Shown here one piece after another: positions 33,620 through 42,053 of a stretch of DNA of 64,000 bases (positions are counted from its first letter, which is position 1; each line of letters opens with the position of its first letter). A program made the translations under genes and the position numbers. The notes beneath the pieces were generated by a model. It was not told where the DNA came from, did no database searches, and saw only the letters and a program-made list of their open reading frames with translations. Origin of the DNA: Nostoc sp. ATCC 43529 (lineage in GTDB: Bacteria; Cyanobacteriota; Cyanobacteriia; Cyanobacteriales; Nostocaceae); the NCBI GenBank assembly GCA_003326205.1, contig LWTK01000036.1:186001-250000 (forward strand). Reading direction: 5' to 3'.

Positions 33620-35281
33620 TTATTCGGGGAGGTTTGCTGTTAAGGGTTCGGATTTGCCGTAGCCGTAGGGTTCACAGACGATGATGGGAATTTCTTCAAA
33701 GTTTTCGACGGGGGGTGGTGAGGAAACTAACCACTCTAGTCCAATTGCCCGGTGCGGGTTATCGGGTGCTTTTTCGCCTTGCATCCAAGAAATTACCATG
33801 TTGAAAATGAAGGGCAGGGTGGATACTCCCAAGAGAAATCCGCCGACGCTAGCGATGAGATTCCAGGATGTATACTCTGGGGCGTAGGAGGCAACTCGGC
33901 GTAACATTCCTTGCAATCCTAAGGGATGCATGGGTAAAAAGTTGAGGTTGGTGCCGATGAAGGTTAACCAGAAGTGGATTTTGCCCCAGCCCTCGTGGTA
34001 CATCCGACCGGTCATTTTGGGGAACCAGTGATAGATTGCAGCATACAAGCCCATTGTCACGGTGCCGTAGAGGACGTAGTGGAAGTGTCCGACTACAAAG
34101 TAGGTATTGTTAACGTGGACATCCACTGGCACGGAGGAAAGCATAATCCCTGTGATGCCGGCGAAGACAAACATTACTAGTCCACCCAAGGCAAACAGCA
34201 TTGGGGTTTTCAACCGCAACTTACCGCCCCAAATTGTTGCCACCCAAGCAAAGACTTTAATTCCTGTAGGGACAGAAACAAACATGGTTGTCAGCATGAA
34301 AATCAAGCGCATCCAACCTGGTGTACCGCTGACGTACATATGGTGTACCCAAACAATACCGCTGACTACAGCAATCAAGATGGATGAAACCGCAACTACT
34401 TTGTAACCAAATAGAGGTTTACGGGAATAAACTGGGAAGATTTCTGAGAAAATGCCGAAGATCGGCAAAATAATCACGTAAACAGCGGGGTGGGAGTAGA
34501 ACCAGAAGTAATGCTGGAACATAACTGGATTCCCACCTCTGGCAGGGTCGAAAAAGGCAGTGCCACAAGTGAGGTCGAGTAACAGCATTACTGCACCTGC
34601 TGTGAGTGCAGGTAGTCCAAATAATTGGATGATTTGGGCGCTAAATACTGCCCAGACAAACAAAGGCATCCGGAAAAAGCCCATACCTGGTGCCCGCATC
34701 TTGACAATTGTGGTGACAAAGTTCACCGCCCCCATAATCGAAGACACGCCGGATACCGCCACCGCTAGCAGCCAGAGGACTTGACCATTGATTAAATTCC
34801 CGGTGGGATTCTGGAGACTGACTGGGGGATAAGCCCACCAACCCGCTTGGGCTGGGCCGCCAGGAATAAAGAAACTGCTCATCAAGAGAATCCCGACTAC
34901 TGGCACCATCCAAAATGCAACGGCGTTGAGGCGGGGAAATGCCATATCTCGCGCCCCAATCATCAAGGGCACTAGATAGTTGGCAAAACCAACTAGTGAG
35001 GGAAATGTCCACAAAAACAGCATCACAGTGCCGTGCATGGTAAACATGCCATTGTAGACTGTGCGATCGATTAAATCTGATTCGGGTGTCATCAGTTCTC
35101 CCCGAATCACCATTGCAAAGATACCGCCGACGAGAAAGAAGATAAACGAGGTAACGAGATACTGAATACCAATAACTTTATGGTCGGTGCTAAAGCTGAA
35201 GTATCGCTTCCAGTCGCCTGGAGATTCATGGTGAGAACTTTCACCAACGATACTAATGCCATCAATAGGAACATTAGTCAT
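33620..35281 (-). CDS. ctaD: Heme-copper oxidase subunit I (alternative cox set)
   Basis: 553 aa, 12 membrane helices. Low-spin heme His in MFTMHGTVMLF; CuB His-Tyr pair in WFYSHPAVYVIILP; CuB histidines in VHHMYVSGTP; high-spin and low-spin heme histidines in VVGHFHYVLYG. All catalytic ligands are present, so O2 reduction should be intact. Residues of a D-channel type (NYLVP region) and the K-channel (HPAVYV ... ) follow the A-family pattern. Position 2 of the oxidase trio. Confidence 0.95.
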   Translation of the reverse strand: MTNVPIDGISIVGESSHHESPGDWKRYFSFSTDHKVIGIQYLVTSFIFFLVGGIFAMVIRGELMTPESDLIDRTVYNGMFTMHGTVMLFLWTFPSLVGFANYLVPLMIGARDMAFPRLNAVAFWMVPVVGILLMSSFFIPGGPAQAGWWAYPPVSLQNPTGNLINGQVLWLLAVAVSGVSSIMGAVNFVTTIVKMRAPGMGFFRMPLFVWAVFSAQIIQLFGLPALTAGAVMLLLDLTCGTAFFDPARGGNPVMFQHYFWFYSHPAVYVIILPIFGIFSEIFPVYSRKPLFGYKVVAVSSILIAVVSGIVWVHHMYVSGTPGWMRLIFMLTTMFVSVPTGIKVFAWVATIWGGKLRLKTPMLFALGGLVMFVFAGITGIMLSSVPVDVHVNNTYFVVGHFHYVLYGTVTMGLYAAIYHWFPKMTGRMYHEGWGKIHFWLTFIGTNLNFLPMHPLGLQGMLRRVASYAPEYTSWNLIASVGGFLLGVSTLPFIFNMVISWMQGEKAPDNPHRAIGLEWLVSSPPPVENFEEIPIIVCEPYGYGKSEPLTANLPE

Positions 35282-35359
35282 GAGTTAGTTTCCTGTTAAT
35301 AAATTCAGGGAGTGGGGAAAGGGGAAAGAAGAGTTTTTTTGGTTTGTAGGGGGCGTTTT

Positions 35360-36352
35360 TCAACCGGGGGAATTGACTAAAGGAGGTGCGGCGGGAGGAA
35401 CTGTAGCCCAACCAGTTTGGACAGATTGGTTGGATGTTTGAGCATACTCAGAAGCTGCCTGGTTTTTGGCTGGAGATGGTTTTTGAGTTGCGGCTTGAGA
35501 CAGCCATTGGTGGTACTCTTCAGGAGATTCGACAACCACATTCGCCTGCATAGTTGCAAAATATGTGCCGCTGTATTGGGAATCGGTCAAGCGATATTGG
35601 CCGGGACGGATGGGAGTAAATTCAAAGTCGATCGCATGGTTGGGAATAATATCCTGCTTGAGGCGAAATGCAGGAATGTAAAACCCGTGCAGAACGTCTT
35701 GTGAGTTTAGCGCTAAACGCACGCGGCGATCGCTCGGTAAATGCAATTCACTACTAGTAACATCTCTCTCTGGGTAATGGAAGACCCAAGCCCATTGTTT
35801 GGCTAGTACGTCAATTTTCTCAATTGGCAAAGAAGACGCGGAGAGTGGAAGACGCGGTGATGCGGAGAGTGTTTGTGATAAATTCTCCGCATCTCCTTGT
35901 CCCCGCGTCAGAGCGTCCTGTTTCGTTGCTGCATAAACTGATTCCATTCCCAAGGGATTATGCAGGTGAACTAGTTGGGAGGGGCCTTGAATTCCCATTT
36001 GTTCGTAAACTTGGTAGCTGTAACCTGCAATCCAAAGTACCAACAAAACTGGAATTGCTGTCCAGACAACTTCTAGGGTGATATTACCTTCAATTGCCGG
36101 ACCGTCGGTAAAGTCGTCTTTAACTGCGCGATGGAAGATTACAGAATACATCAAAGTACTCGTTACTCCCAAAAAGATGAAGCTACCAAGGGTTACTAAG
36201 AAACTAATCAAATTATCAATTAGTTGGGATTCGGCTGCTGCTTGTGGGGGAAGCCAAAAGTAAGCTTGTTTGCCGATCCACAGACTTGTAGCGGTAACTG
36301 CGATCGCACCTGTAAGCAGCGTCAAAATATTTAAAATCTTCTGGATTTTCAT
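35360..36352 (-). CDS. ctaC: Oxidase subunit II lacking the CuA site (ARTO-type)
   Basis: About 330 aa. Two N-terminal membrane helices and the family block IEGNITLEVVWTAIPVLLVL are followed by a cupredoxin domain (AKQWAWVFHYPE, NSQDVLHGFYIPAFRLKQD, PGQYRLTDSQYSGTYFATMQ). In CuA oxidases the last block reads C-x-E-x-C-x-x-x-H; here the positions are D/S, Q, S and F, so CuA cannot form. That is the hallmark of the cyanobacterial alternative oxidase, probably a quinol oxidase. ATG 36352 is chosen; the frame upstream is 39 codons of translated heptamer repeat. A palindromic element is inserted in frame (35829-35933) between the TM hairpin and the cupredoxin domain. The tail is Pro/Ser-rich. Confidence 0.93.
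   Translation of the reverse strand: MKIQKILNILTLLTGAIAVTATSLWIGKQAYFWLPPQAAAESQLIDNLISFLVTLGSFIFLGVTSTLMYSVIFHRAVKDDFTDGPAIEGNITLEVVWTAIPVLLVLWIAGYSYQVYEQMGIQGPSQLVHLHNPLGMESVYAATKQDALTRGQGDAENLSQTLSASPRLPLSASSLPIEKIDVLAKQWAWVFHYPERDVTSSELHLPSDRRVRLALNSQDVLHGFYIPAFRLKQDIIPNHAIDFEFTPIRPGQYRLTDSQYSGTYFATMQANVVVESPEEYHQWLSQAATQKPSPAKNQAASEYAQTSNQSVQTGWATVPPAAPPLVNSPG
35829..35933 (-). repeat. In-frame palindromic element, copy C (inside coxB)
   Basis: Coding strand: GACGCTCTGACGCGGGGACA arm, AATTTATCACAAACA centre, then CTCTCCGC and GTCTTCCACTCTCCGCGTC. Encodes ALTRGQGDAENLSQTLSASP then RLPLSASS in the periplasmic linker before IEKIDVLAKQWAW. Confidence 0.85.
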
Positions 36353-36360
36353 AGTCAATA

Positions 36361-36476
36361 TTGGATGTTGGGCATTGGGCATCGGGCATTGGGGCATTGG
36401 GCATCGGGCATTGGGCATCGGGCATTGGGGCATTGGGCATCGGGCATCGGGCATTGGGGCATCGGGCATCGGGCTA
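36361..36476. repeat. Heptamer array GGGCATT/GGGCATC before coxB
   Basis: gggcattgggcatcgggcat-type units repeat without spacers right up to 9 bp before the coxB ATG. In the coxB frame they would encode PMPDARCPMPN-like repeats. Confidence 0.85.
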
Positions 36477-36542
36477 ATGACTAATGACTAATGACTAATG
36501 ACCAATGACTAATGACTAATGACCAATGACTAATGACTAATA
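36475..36542. repeat. Heptamer array TAATGAC after DUF2231 gene
   Basis: About nine contiguous taatgac/caatgac units, ending 2 bp before the stop of the DUF2231 gene at 36545. Confidence 0.9.
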
Positions 36543-36544
36543 AC

Positions 36545-37162
36545 TTATTTGAGTGTTTTGTTGAGGTCTTGGCCTAGTTGCAGTAGTCGATCTGCTGTGT
36601 TGTGTACGCCAAACTCGGCAGCCAGTTGCGCTCCTAGTGTGCCGTGGAGGTACATCAGGAACATGACGGCTACGCCTGTGAGTAAATAACTCCATTGCAC
36701 TTGTCTTGTTATCTGTCTATATTCTTGTTTGCTCCAAACGAAGCGCTGCCATCCTCTCCAGATGGTCATGACAACAATTACTGCTAATAAGAACACACCA
36801 CCTACGCCATGCCAAAGCATGGTTTCCATTGCCTGCAATCCCCAGGCACTTTTCACATCAGCTGGTGGTGTTGCCAATAGCATTTCGTAAAAACCTGCTC
36901 CCACTGTGAAAAATGTAATGATGCTGGAAGCAAACATGTTGTACCAGCCAACTTCAAAGAAGTTGTCACGTTCGACTGTAATTCCCAAAAATTTGAAGAC
37001 CCATTTTTGGAAGGGGAACAAAACACCGACGATATCAAAGGTAATGCCGATGATGAATAAGCCTAGTGTTAAATGGACTAAGTTGGGATGAATGGGAATT
37101 GTATAAGGTAGTCCGTTTGTGCCTAGTTGGCCGTTCAATTGGTCAATTAGTTCTGAGTTCAT
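36545..37162 (-). CDS. DUF2231 membrane protein (second of pair)
   Basis: 205 aa, four membrane helices. Signature PIHPNLVHLTLGLFIIGITF near the N-terminus, with conserved His residues, and a second LHGTLGAQLAAEFG block late. DUF2231 proteins are small membrane proteins of unknown mechanism that often neighbour oxidase genes; conserved histidines suggest heme or metal binding (inference). ATG 37162 overlaps the preceding stop as ATGA, a sign of translational coupling. Confidence 0.88.
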   Translation of the reverse strand: MNSELIDQLNGQLGTNGLPYTIPIHPNLVHLTLGLFIIGITFDIVGVLFPFQKWVFKFLGITVERDNFFEVGWYNMFASSIITFFTVGAGFYEMLLATPPADVKSAWGLQAMETMLWHGVGGVFLLAVIVVMTIWRGWQRFVWSKQEYRQITRQVQWSYLLTGVAVMFLMYLHGTLGAQLAAEFGVHNTADRLLQLGQDLNKTLK

Positions 37163-37659
37163 GGCAATAAACCATCCTTTACGGCTTCCACAACTGGTAC
37201 TGTATGCAGTCCATACACCCAAACAAGTTGATCTCCCAGATATACCTGCAAGCCAACTATTAAAGTTAAAACTAGTCCGGCTCCCAGATAATAAATCGGT
37301 ACTTTTTGCGGGTTACGGGTACGAATTACATAGCGCCAAGCTGTAATTGTGGCGATGATTCCCGAAAGCGACCAACCAATTAATGTATGCAAATTCAGCA
37401 CTGATTTAGCTAGGCTGTAAGGTTGTGCTAAACCGGCTTCAAACTGACCAAAAATGATGGCGACGAAGATGGCGATCGTGGCGACAAACATATTCCACCA
37501 ACTCACCTCAAACAGGCGAGTTTTCCCAGTGAAATAGCCAACTACATCGCAAAAAAAGGAAAACAACACCATCGCAATTACGAAGTGGACAACGATGGGG
37601 TGAATTGTATCTGGATACGGCAAATTATGGTCATTCAAAGATGTAAAATACTCAAACAT
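37159..37659 (-). CDS. DUF2231 membrane protein (first of pair, first operon gene)
   Basis: 166 aa, four membrane helices, with DTIHPIVVHFVIAMVLFSFF and a second block LGDQLVWVYGLHTVPVVEAV. The AGGAG element 8 nt before the ATG is a good ribosome binding site. It heads the minus-strand operon with the second DUF2231, coxB, coxA and coxC. As I recall, the heterocyst-specific alternative cox locus of Anabaena sp. PCC 7120 has a similar arrangement; this is not verified here. Confidence 0.88.
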   Translation of the reverse strand: MFEYFTSLNDHNLPYPDTIHPIVVHFVIAMVLFSFFCDVVGYFTGKTRLFEVSWWNMFVATIAIFVAIIFGQFEAGLAQPYSLAKSVLNLHTLIGWSLSGIIATITAWRYVIRTRNPQKVPIYYLGAGLVLTLIVGLQVYLGDQLVWVYGLHTVPVVEAVKDGLLP

Positions 37660-38641
37660 TGTGTTCTCCTGGACATATTTACCGCATTGGAACTAAACTT
37701 CAAACTTTTATGGACACTCACTAAGCTGTTAGTGATATAACTTGCACATCTTTTCTTGCTGGCTGTTAACTGCAAAGAGTTAACTGTCAACAGCATAAGT
37801 GACTGTGCAAATTAAAAGGGTAACAGCTTAACATCACCACAAGTATCCATCGATAAATGACCGAAATCTGTTCAGCAGTTATTAGTTATGAGACCAGAAT
37901 TCTCAAAAATTAGTCATTAGTAGTCAGAATGGCTGCAAAATCAATGCTTCTACCCCGCTTGATTTTGTTCAAATAACCTTGATTATCCAAGTTTTATGAA
38001 TTTACCAATTCTGAATTCTTCTCTTATCAGTCCCCCTTCAAACCTCGATAACTGTTCGCTGATTTAATATTTGCGCGGTGCAATATGTTTAGTCATGTCT
38101 TAGCTTTTGGTAGTCAAATCTTGTGAGTTTGCCTACAGACAATATTTTTGCTGGAGATTCCTTCCCTCATGCCGACAGTCTACAACAGCAATTGTTAATC
38201 TACCTAAACAAAGTCGCTGTTGTTTGTTGATTGGCTTAACCTATCTTTTAGCTTAAGTAAATTTTTATGAATTGTCAAAACAATAAAAAATAAAACTTTA
38301 AAAATTATTTAACTAGCAACAAAAATAGTTTTTTTATGTATCCAAGTTAGCATAATTAAAATATTATTAAACATAAATTCAATAATTTTATGTAAACTCT
38401 TTCACATTTACAAAATATTTATTTGTAAAGTAAATCACAAAAATATATAATCTTCGATAGTTGTGGGTAAAAACGCGATGAATCGCGTCTGGACAGAATG
38501 GGGAGATGGGAAGATGAGGTAGTGAGGGATAAGAATTACTAACTAATGCCCTGTGACGCCACTTGCTCCACTTGGGGAGACCCCTGCGTAACCGTCAGTG
38601 GCTCCCCCATGTCCTATGCCCTATAACCATATTCGGTGGGT
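37660..38641. other. Long divergent promoter region, oxidase operon / cheB
   Basis: About 980 bp. Contains an inverted GTTAACTG/AGTTAAC pair (about 37766-37797), a strongly AT-rich core (38240-38460) and a single GCGATGAATCGCGTCT repeat (38471-38490). I looked for an NtcA-like GTA-N8-TAC near the operon start and saw none. Confidence 0.5.
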
Positions 38642-39229
38642 ATGAGGCCTAAATTAGTGTCATTTAAAATTGTAGTGATTGGTACTTCATTAGGTGGATT
38701 ATCGGCATTGAAAATCATTCTCCAAAGATTGCCAGCGGATTTTTCAGTACCGATCGCGATCGTGCAACATCGTCACAAAGAGTCGAACAACGCACTCCAG
38801 CAACTATTACAAGAATCAATTTCCTTGCCAATTCGAGAAGTGGAAGACAAAGAGGAAATATTGCCAAGACATATTTACCTAGCTCCAGCAGATTATCACT
38901 TGCTTGTTGAACCAGGTCACTTTGCTCTTTCCACTGATGAGCCTGTTTCCTATGCCCGACCATCAATCGATGTGTTATTCGAGTCGGCAGCCGATATTTA
39001 TGGCGAACAAGTTATCGGTATAATATTGACAGGAGCCAATCATGATGGTATGGAAGGTTTAAAAAAAGTAAAAGCGCGGGGGGGAATCACTATTGTACAG
39101 GAACCCGCCACAGCAGAGAGCTGCATTATGCCAGAGGCAGCAATTTCAGCTGTTGCAGTAGACTGGATTTTGACACTAAGAGACATTGCTGACCAAATGG
39201 TCAAGCTTTGTTATTTATCACGGAAATGA
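38642..39229 (+). CDS. Stand-alone CheB methylesterase domain
   Basis: About 196 aa. The CheB catalytic triad is visible: Ser in IGTSLGGL, His in IVQHRH and Asp in LTGANHDGMEG. The receiver domain that normally leads CheB is missing, so it is either constitutively active or driven by the next gene's receiver domain. A GTG 6 bp upstream is an alternative start. The stop is 4 bp before the hybrid kinase ATG: a tight two-gene operon. No CheR methyltransferase is in the window. Confidence 0.87.
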   Translation: MRPKLVSFKIVVIGTSLGGLSALKIILQRLPADFSVPIAIVQHRHKESNNALQQLLQESISLPIREVEDKEEILPRHIYLAPADYHLLVEPGHFALSTDEPVSYARPSIDVLFESAADIYGEQVIGIILTGANHDGMEGLKKVKARGGITIVQEPATAESCIMPEAAISAVAVDWILTLRDIADQMVKLCYLSRK

Positions 39230-39233
39230 ACCC

Positions 39234-41387
39234 ATGCAGATGGAACCCAAAGTAAACATCCTCCTGGTAGATGATAAGCTGGAAAATTTACTCGCACTAG
39301 AGGCAATCCTAGAAAAACTAGGTGAGAATCTGGTGAGAGCTACTTCTGGAGAAGAAGCTTTAAGGTGTCTGCTGCATCAGGATTTTGCGGTGATTTTGCT
39401 GGATGTGCAAATGCCAGGGATGGACGGCTTTGAAACTGCAACTTTGATTCGCAATCGGGGGCGATCGCGTCATACACCAATCATCTTTCTCACCGCCTTC
39501 AGCACTAGCGACCAAATGCTGTTTAAAGGCTATGCCTTGGGTGCAGTGGATTATTTACTCAAGCCCATCGACCCGAATATCTTAACTTCAAAAGTCACAG
39601 TATTTGCAGAATTATTTAAGAAAACAGAAGCCGTCAAGCTACAAGCAGCCCAACTAGTAGCCGTTAATGCCGAACTCAGGCAAAGTGAAGAGAGATTTCG
39701 TTCTTTGAGTACCTGTTCGCCAGTTGGCATTTTTGAAATTGATACAGAAGGACGGTGTAGGTATACCAATCCGCGTTATCAGATAATTTGTGGTGTAAAA
39801 GCGGCGGAAAGCGTGGAAAAAAGTTGGCTGGAATCCGTTCATCCTGAAGATAGAGAACGAGCAATTACTAGCTGGTCTACCTATATTAATGAAGGTCGCG
39901 ACTACTCAGAAGAATTTCGTTTTCAAACTGCTCATGGCAATATTCGTTCAGTTCAGGTTCGCTCATCACCGATGCTTTCTGGTCAAGGGGAATTACTAGG
40001 GTATGTAGGCACTCTCGAAGATATTACTGAACGCAAGCAAGCAGAAGAAGTCCGCGCTCAAGTAATTCGAGAACAAACGGCAAGACAGGAAGCAGAAGCG
40101 GCAAATCGCATGAAAGATGAATTTCTCGCCGTTCTCTCCCACGAACTCCGCACACCCCTAACTTCAATGCTTGGCTGGTCAAAGATTCTGCGTTCCAAGA
40201 AACTTGACGATAAAGCCACTTCCCGTGCCCTAGAGGCGATCGAACGCAACGCCACATCTCAGATGCAACTAATTGAGGATATTTTAGATGTATCAAGGAT
40301 TATCCGCGGTCAGTTGCGATTAAATGTATGTGCTGTGAATCTGATCTCGGTGATGGAAGCAGCTTTAGAAGCGGTGCGTCCTTTAGCAGAAGCAAAAGAA
40401 ATTCAATTAAATACTGTCTTGGATACTTCAATTGGTTCAGTGTATGGCGATACAGCTCGTTTACAACAAGTTGTATGGAATCTATTAACCAATGCCATTA
40501 AGTTTACACATAAAGGTGGTAGGGTAGAAGTCAGATTATCTACCTATTTTGGATATTCAATTAACGATAGCCCTGCTTTAGCAAGTAAGGGAGCTTCTTT
40601 GGCATTGGAATCTAAAGATGAAAATTCCAATTCAAACACTGATGAAAGTAGTAATCCAAAATCTAAAAACCAAAATCCAAAATTCCAATATGCCCAAATT
40701 CAAGTAATTGATACAGGCATTGGCATCAGTCCAGAGTTTTTACCGAAAGTGTTTGAGCGTTTCCGGCAGGCAGACAGCACTACAACACGATCGCACAATG
40801 GACTAGGACTAGGACTAGCCATCGTCCGCCACTTAGTGGAACTACACAAGGGCACCATCTCTGCCGAAAGTCCAGGCACAGAACAGGGAGCAACCTTTAC
40901 TGTCAGACTGCCATTGCTACAGGACAATCGGGGTAACAAAGGCACTAGAGAAGCTGGAGAAATTTCCTCACCTGGGGTTTCTACTCCCTTGGCGGGATTA
41001 AAGGTTTTAGTTGTAGATGATGAAACAGATACCCGTAATTTTCTCAGCTTTATGTTTGAAGACTATGGGGCCGTGGCCACTGCGGTGTCATCAGTGGATG
41101 AAGCTTTGGCAGTACTAGAACAAGCCAAACCAGATATTCTAATTAGCGACATCGGCATGTCAGAGCAAGATGGTTATACGCTGATTCGTAAACTGCGTTC
41201 TTTAGAACCAGAAAAAGGCGGACGGATTCCTGCGATCGCTTTAACTGCATATACGCGAGAGGAAGACCGCTTACAAGCACTTGCAGCTGGATTTCAACAG
41301 CATCTGCCAAAGCCAATTGACCCCACTAAATTAATTGGTGTGGTTGTTAATGTGTTGAAACTACCTGTGGAAGTCCCGGTGAGTTAG
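39234..41387 (+). CDS. Hybrid histidine kinase (REC-PAS-HisKA-HATPase-REC)
   Basis: 717 aa. Receiver 1 (LLDVQMPGMDGFETA, phospho-Asp), a PAS/PAC pair (GRCRYTNPRYQIICG; YVGTLEDITERKQ), HisKA with H-box LSHELRTPLTSMLGW, ATPase with N-box LLTNAIKFTHKGG and G-box DTGIGISPEF, then receiver 2 (ILISDIGMSEQDGYTLIRKL). Soluble: no membrane segments. Within the ATPase domain, between the N-box strand and the G1 box, about 45 extra residues occur, of which the last part (SNPKSKNQNPKF) is encoded by an AATCCAAAATC-type repeat. Coupled to the CheB domain gene. Receiver 2 is closely similar to the lone receiver protein at 44110. Confidence 0.93.
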   Translation: MQMEPKVNILLVDDKLENLLALEAILEKLGENLVRATSGEEALRCLLHQDFAVILLDVQMPGMDGFETATLIRNRGRSRHTPIIFLTAFSTSDQMLFKGYALGAVDYLLKPIDPNILTSKVTVFAELFKKTEAVKLQAAQLVAVNAELRQSEERFRSLSTCSPVGIFEIDTEGRCRYTNPRYQIICGVKAAESVEKSWLESVHPEDRERAITSWSTYINEGRDYSEEFRFQTAHGNIRSVQVRSSPMLSGQGELLGYVGTLEDITERKQAEEVRAQVIREQTARQEAEAANRMKDEFLAVLSHELRTPLTSMLGWSKILRSKKLDDKATSRALEAIERNATSQMQLIEDILDVSRIIRGQLRLNVCAVNLISVMEAALEAVRPLAEAKEIQLNTVLDTSIGSVYGDTARLQQVVWNLLTNAIKFTHKGGRVEVRLSTYFGYSINDSPALASKGASLALESKDENSNSNTDESSNPKSKNQNPKFQYAQIQVIDTGIGISPEFLPKVFERFRQADSTTTRSHNGLGLGLAIVRHLVELHKGTISAESPGTEQGATFTVRLPLLQDNRGNKGTREAGEISSPGVSTPLAGLKVLVVDDETDTRNFLSFMFEDYGAVATAVSSVDEALAVLEQAKPDILISDIGMSEQDGYTLIRKLRSLEPEKGGRIPAIALTAYTREEDRLQALAAGFQQHLPKPIDPTKLIGVVVNVLKLPVEVPVS
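40650..40690 (+). repeat. In-frame AATCCAAAATC repeat in the kinase ATPase domain
   Basis: taatccaaaatctaaaaacc then aaaatccaaaattccaa, a degenerate direct repeat typical of intergenic Nostoc sequence (compare 30945-30975), is here translated as Asn/Lys/Ser-rich linker. Confidence 0.55.
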
Positions 41388-41403
41388 TGGAAAGTGGGGA
41401 GAT

Positions 41404-41512
41404 GAGAGACGCGGGGACGCGGGGACGCGGAGAATGACTAATGACTGATGACTAATGACTGATGACTGATGACTAATGACTAATGACTAATGACTAATGA
41501 CTAATGACTAAT
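41404..41512. repeat. GACGCGGGG units plus TAATGAC/TGATGAC heptamer array
   Basis: gacgcggggacgcggggacg is followed from 41433 by about eleven contiguous heptamers that reach the stop codon of the DUF2237 gene (41512). Confidence 0.85.
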
Positions 41513-41877
41513 TAAGAAGAAGTTAGGGCATGTTTTTTGAGATCGTCTAGGGACACTACTTCTAAAGCTCTAGGGTGAGTTGCTGAAAGGATTACTGGGG
41601 GAGCAACGCCGGCTTCGAGGGCTTCTTGCCAGCGAGAAGCACACAAACACCAGCGATCGCCAGGTTTTAGTCCAGGAAAATTATATTCAGGAGCAGGTGT
41701 ACTCAGATCGTTACCACGCGATTTGGTAAACTCAAGAAATTCTTGCGTTAATTCGGCACATATAACGTGCGATCCAAAATCTTGACCACCTGTACGACAC
41801 AAGCCATCGCGGTAAAACCCAGTCATGGGGGAAGTGCAGCAAACTTCTAGTTCTCCACCGATTACGTTTGAATTCAT
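41512..41877 (-). CDS. DUF2237 family protein
   Basis: 121 aa. The whole protein fits the family: LEVCCTSPMTGFYRDGLC, GSHVICAELTQEFLEFTKSR, GLKPGDRWCLCASRWQEA and VILSATHPRALEVVSLDDL. Conserved cysteines (CC, C, C-x-C) suggest metal or redox chemistry, but no function is established to my knowledge. Monocistronic. Confidence 0.9.
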   Translation of the reverse strand: MNSNVIGGELEVCCTSPMTGFYRDGLCRTGGQDFGSHVICAELTQEFLEFTKSRGNDLSTPAPEYNFPGLKPGDRWCLCASRWQEALEAGVAPPVILSATHPRALEVVSLDDLKKHALTSS

Positions 41878-42053
41878 TGCTTCACTTGCAGTAGTATCGT
41901 TTTGATTCTACCAAGTTCAGCTAATTTCTGAAGAAGAATTCAGAACTCAGTAAGAATTTTGCCTATCGCCTATTGCCAAAATTTTTTCGTTGGAATAAAG
42001 CCATCTTTCAAAGATTCGCTGAGTGTTTGTTTTGAGAAAGAAATTGCTGAATG

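Noticed and set aside
36216..36491. Frames made of PMPNAPMPDAQ or GHWGIGHRAL repeats around 36.3 kb
   Set aside because: Translated GGGCATT heptamers; also the reason for rejecting the 39-codon N-terminal extension of coxB.
37660..38000. Possible NtcA or other regulator site upstream of the oxidase operon
   Set aside because: No GTA-N8-TAC was found by eye and no mapped start site exists, so no regulatory site is claimed.
38126..38233. 35-codon GTG-initiated frame (VSLPTDNIFAGDSFPHADSL)
   Set aside because: Reads protein-like but has no ribosome binding site, no ATG and no recognised relative; could be a decayed N-terminus, not enough to call.
41433..41512. CRISPR-like array suspicion for the TAATGAC and TTAGTCA tracts
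   Set aside because: Units are 7 bp and contiguous with no unique spacers, so they are STRR heptamers, not CRISPR; no cas gene is present.
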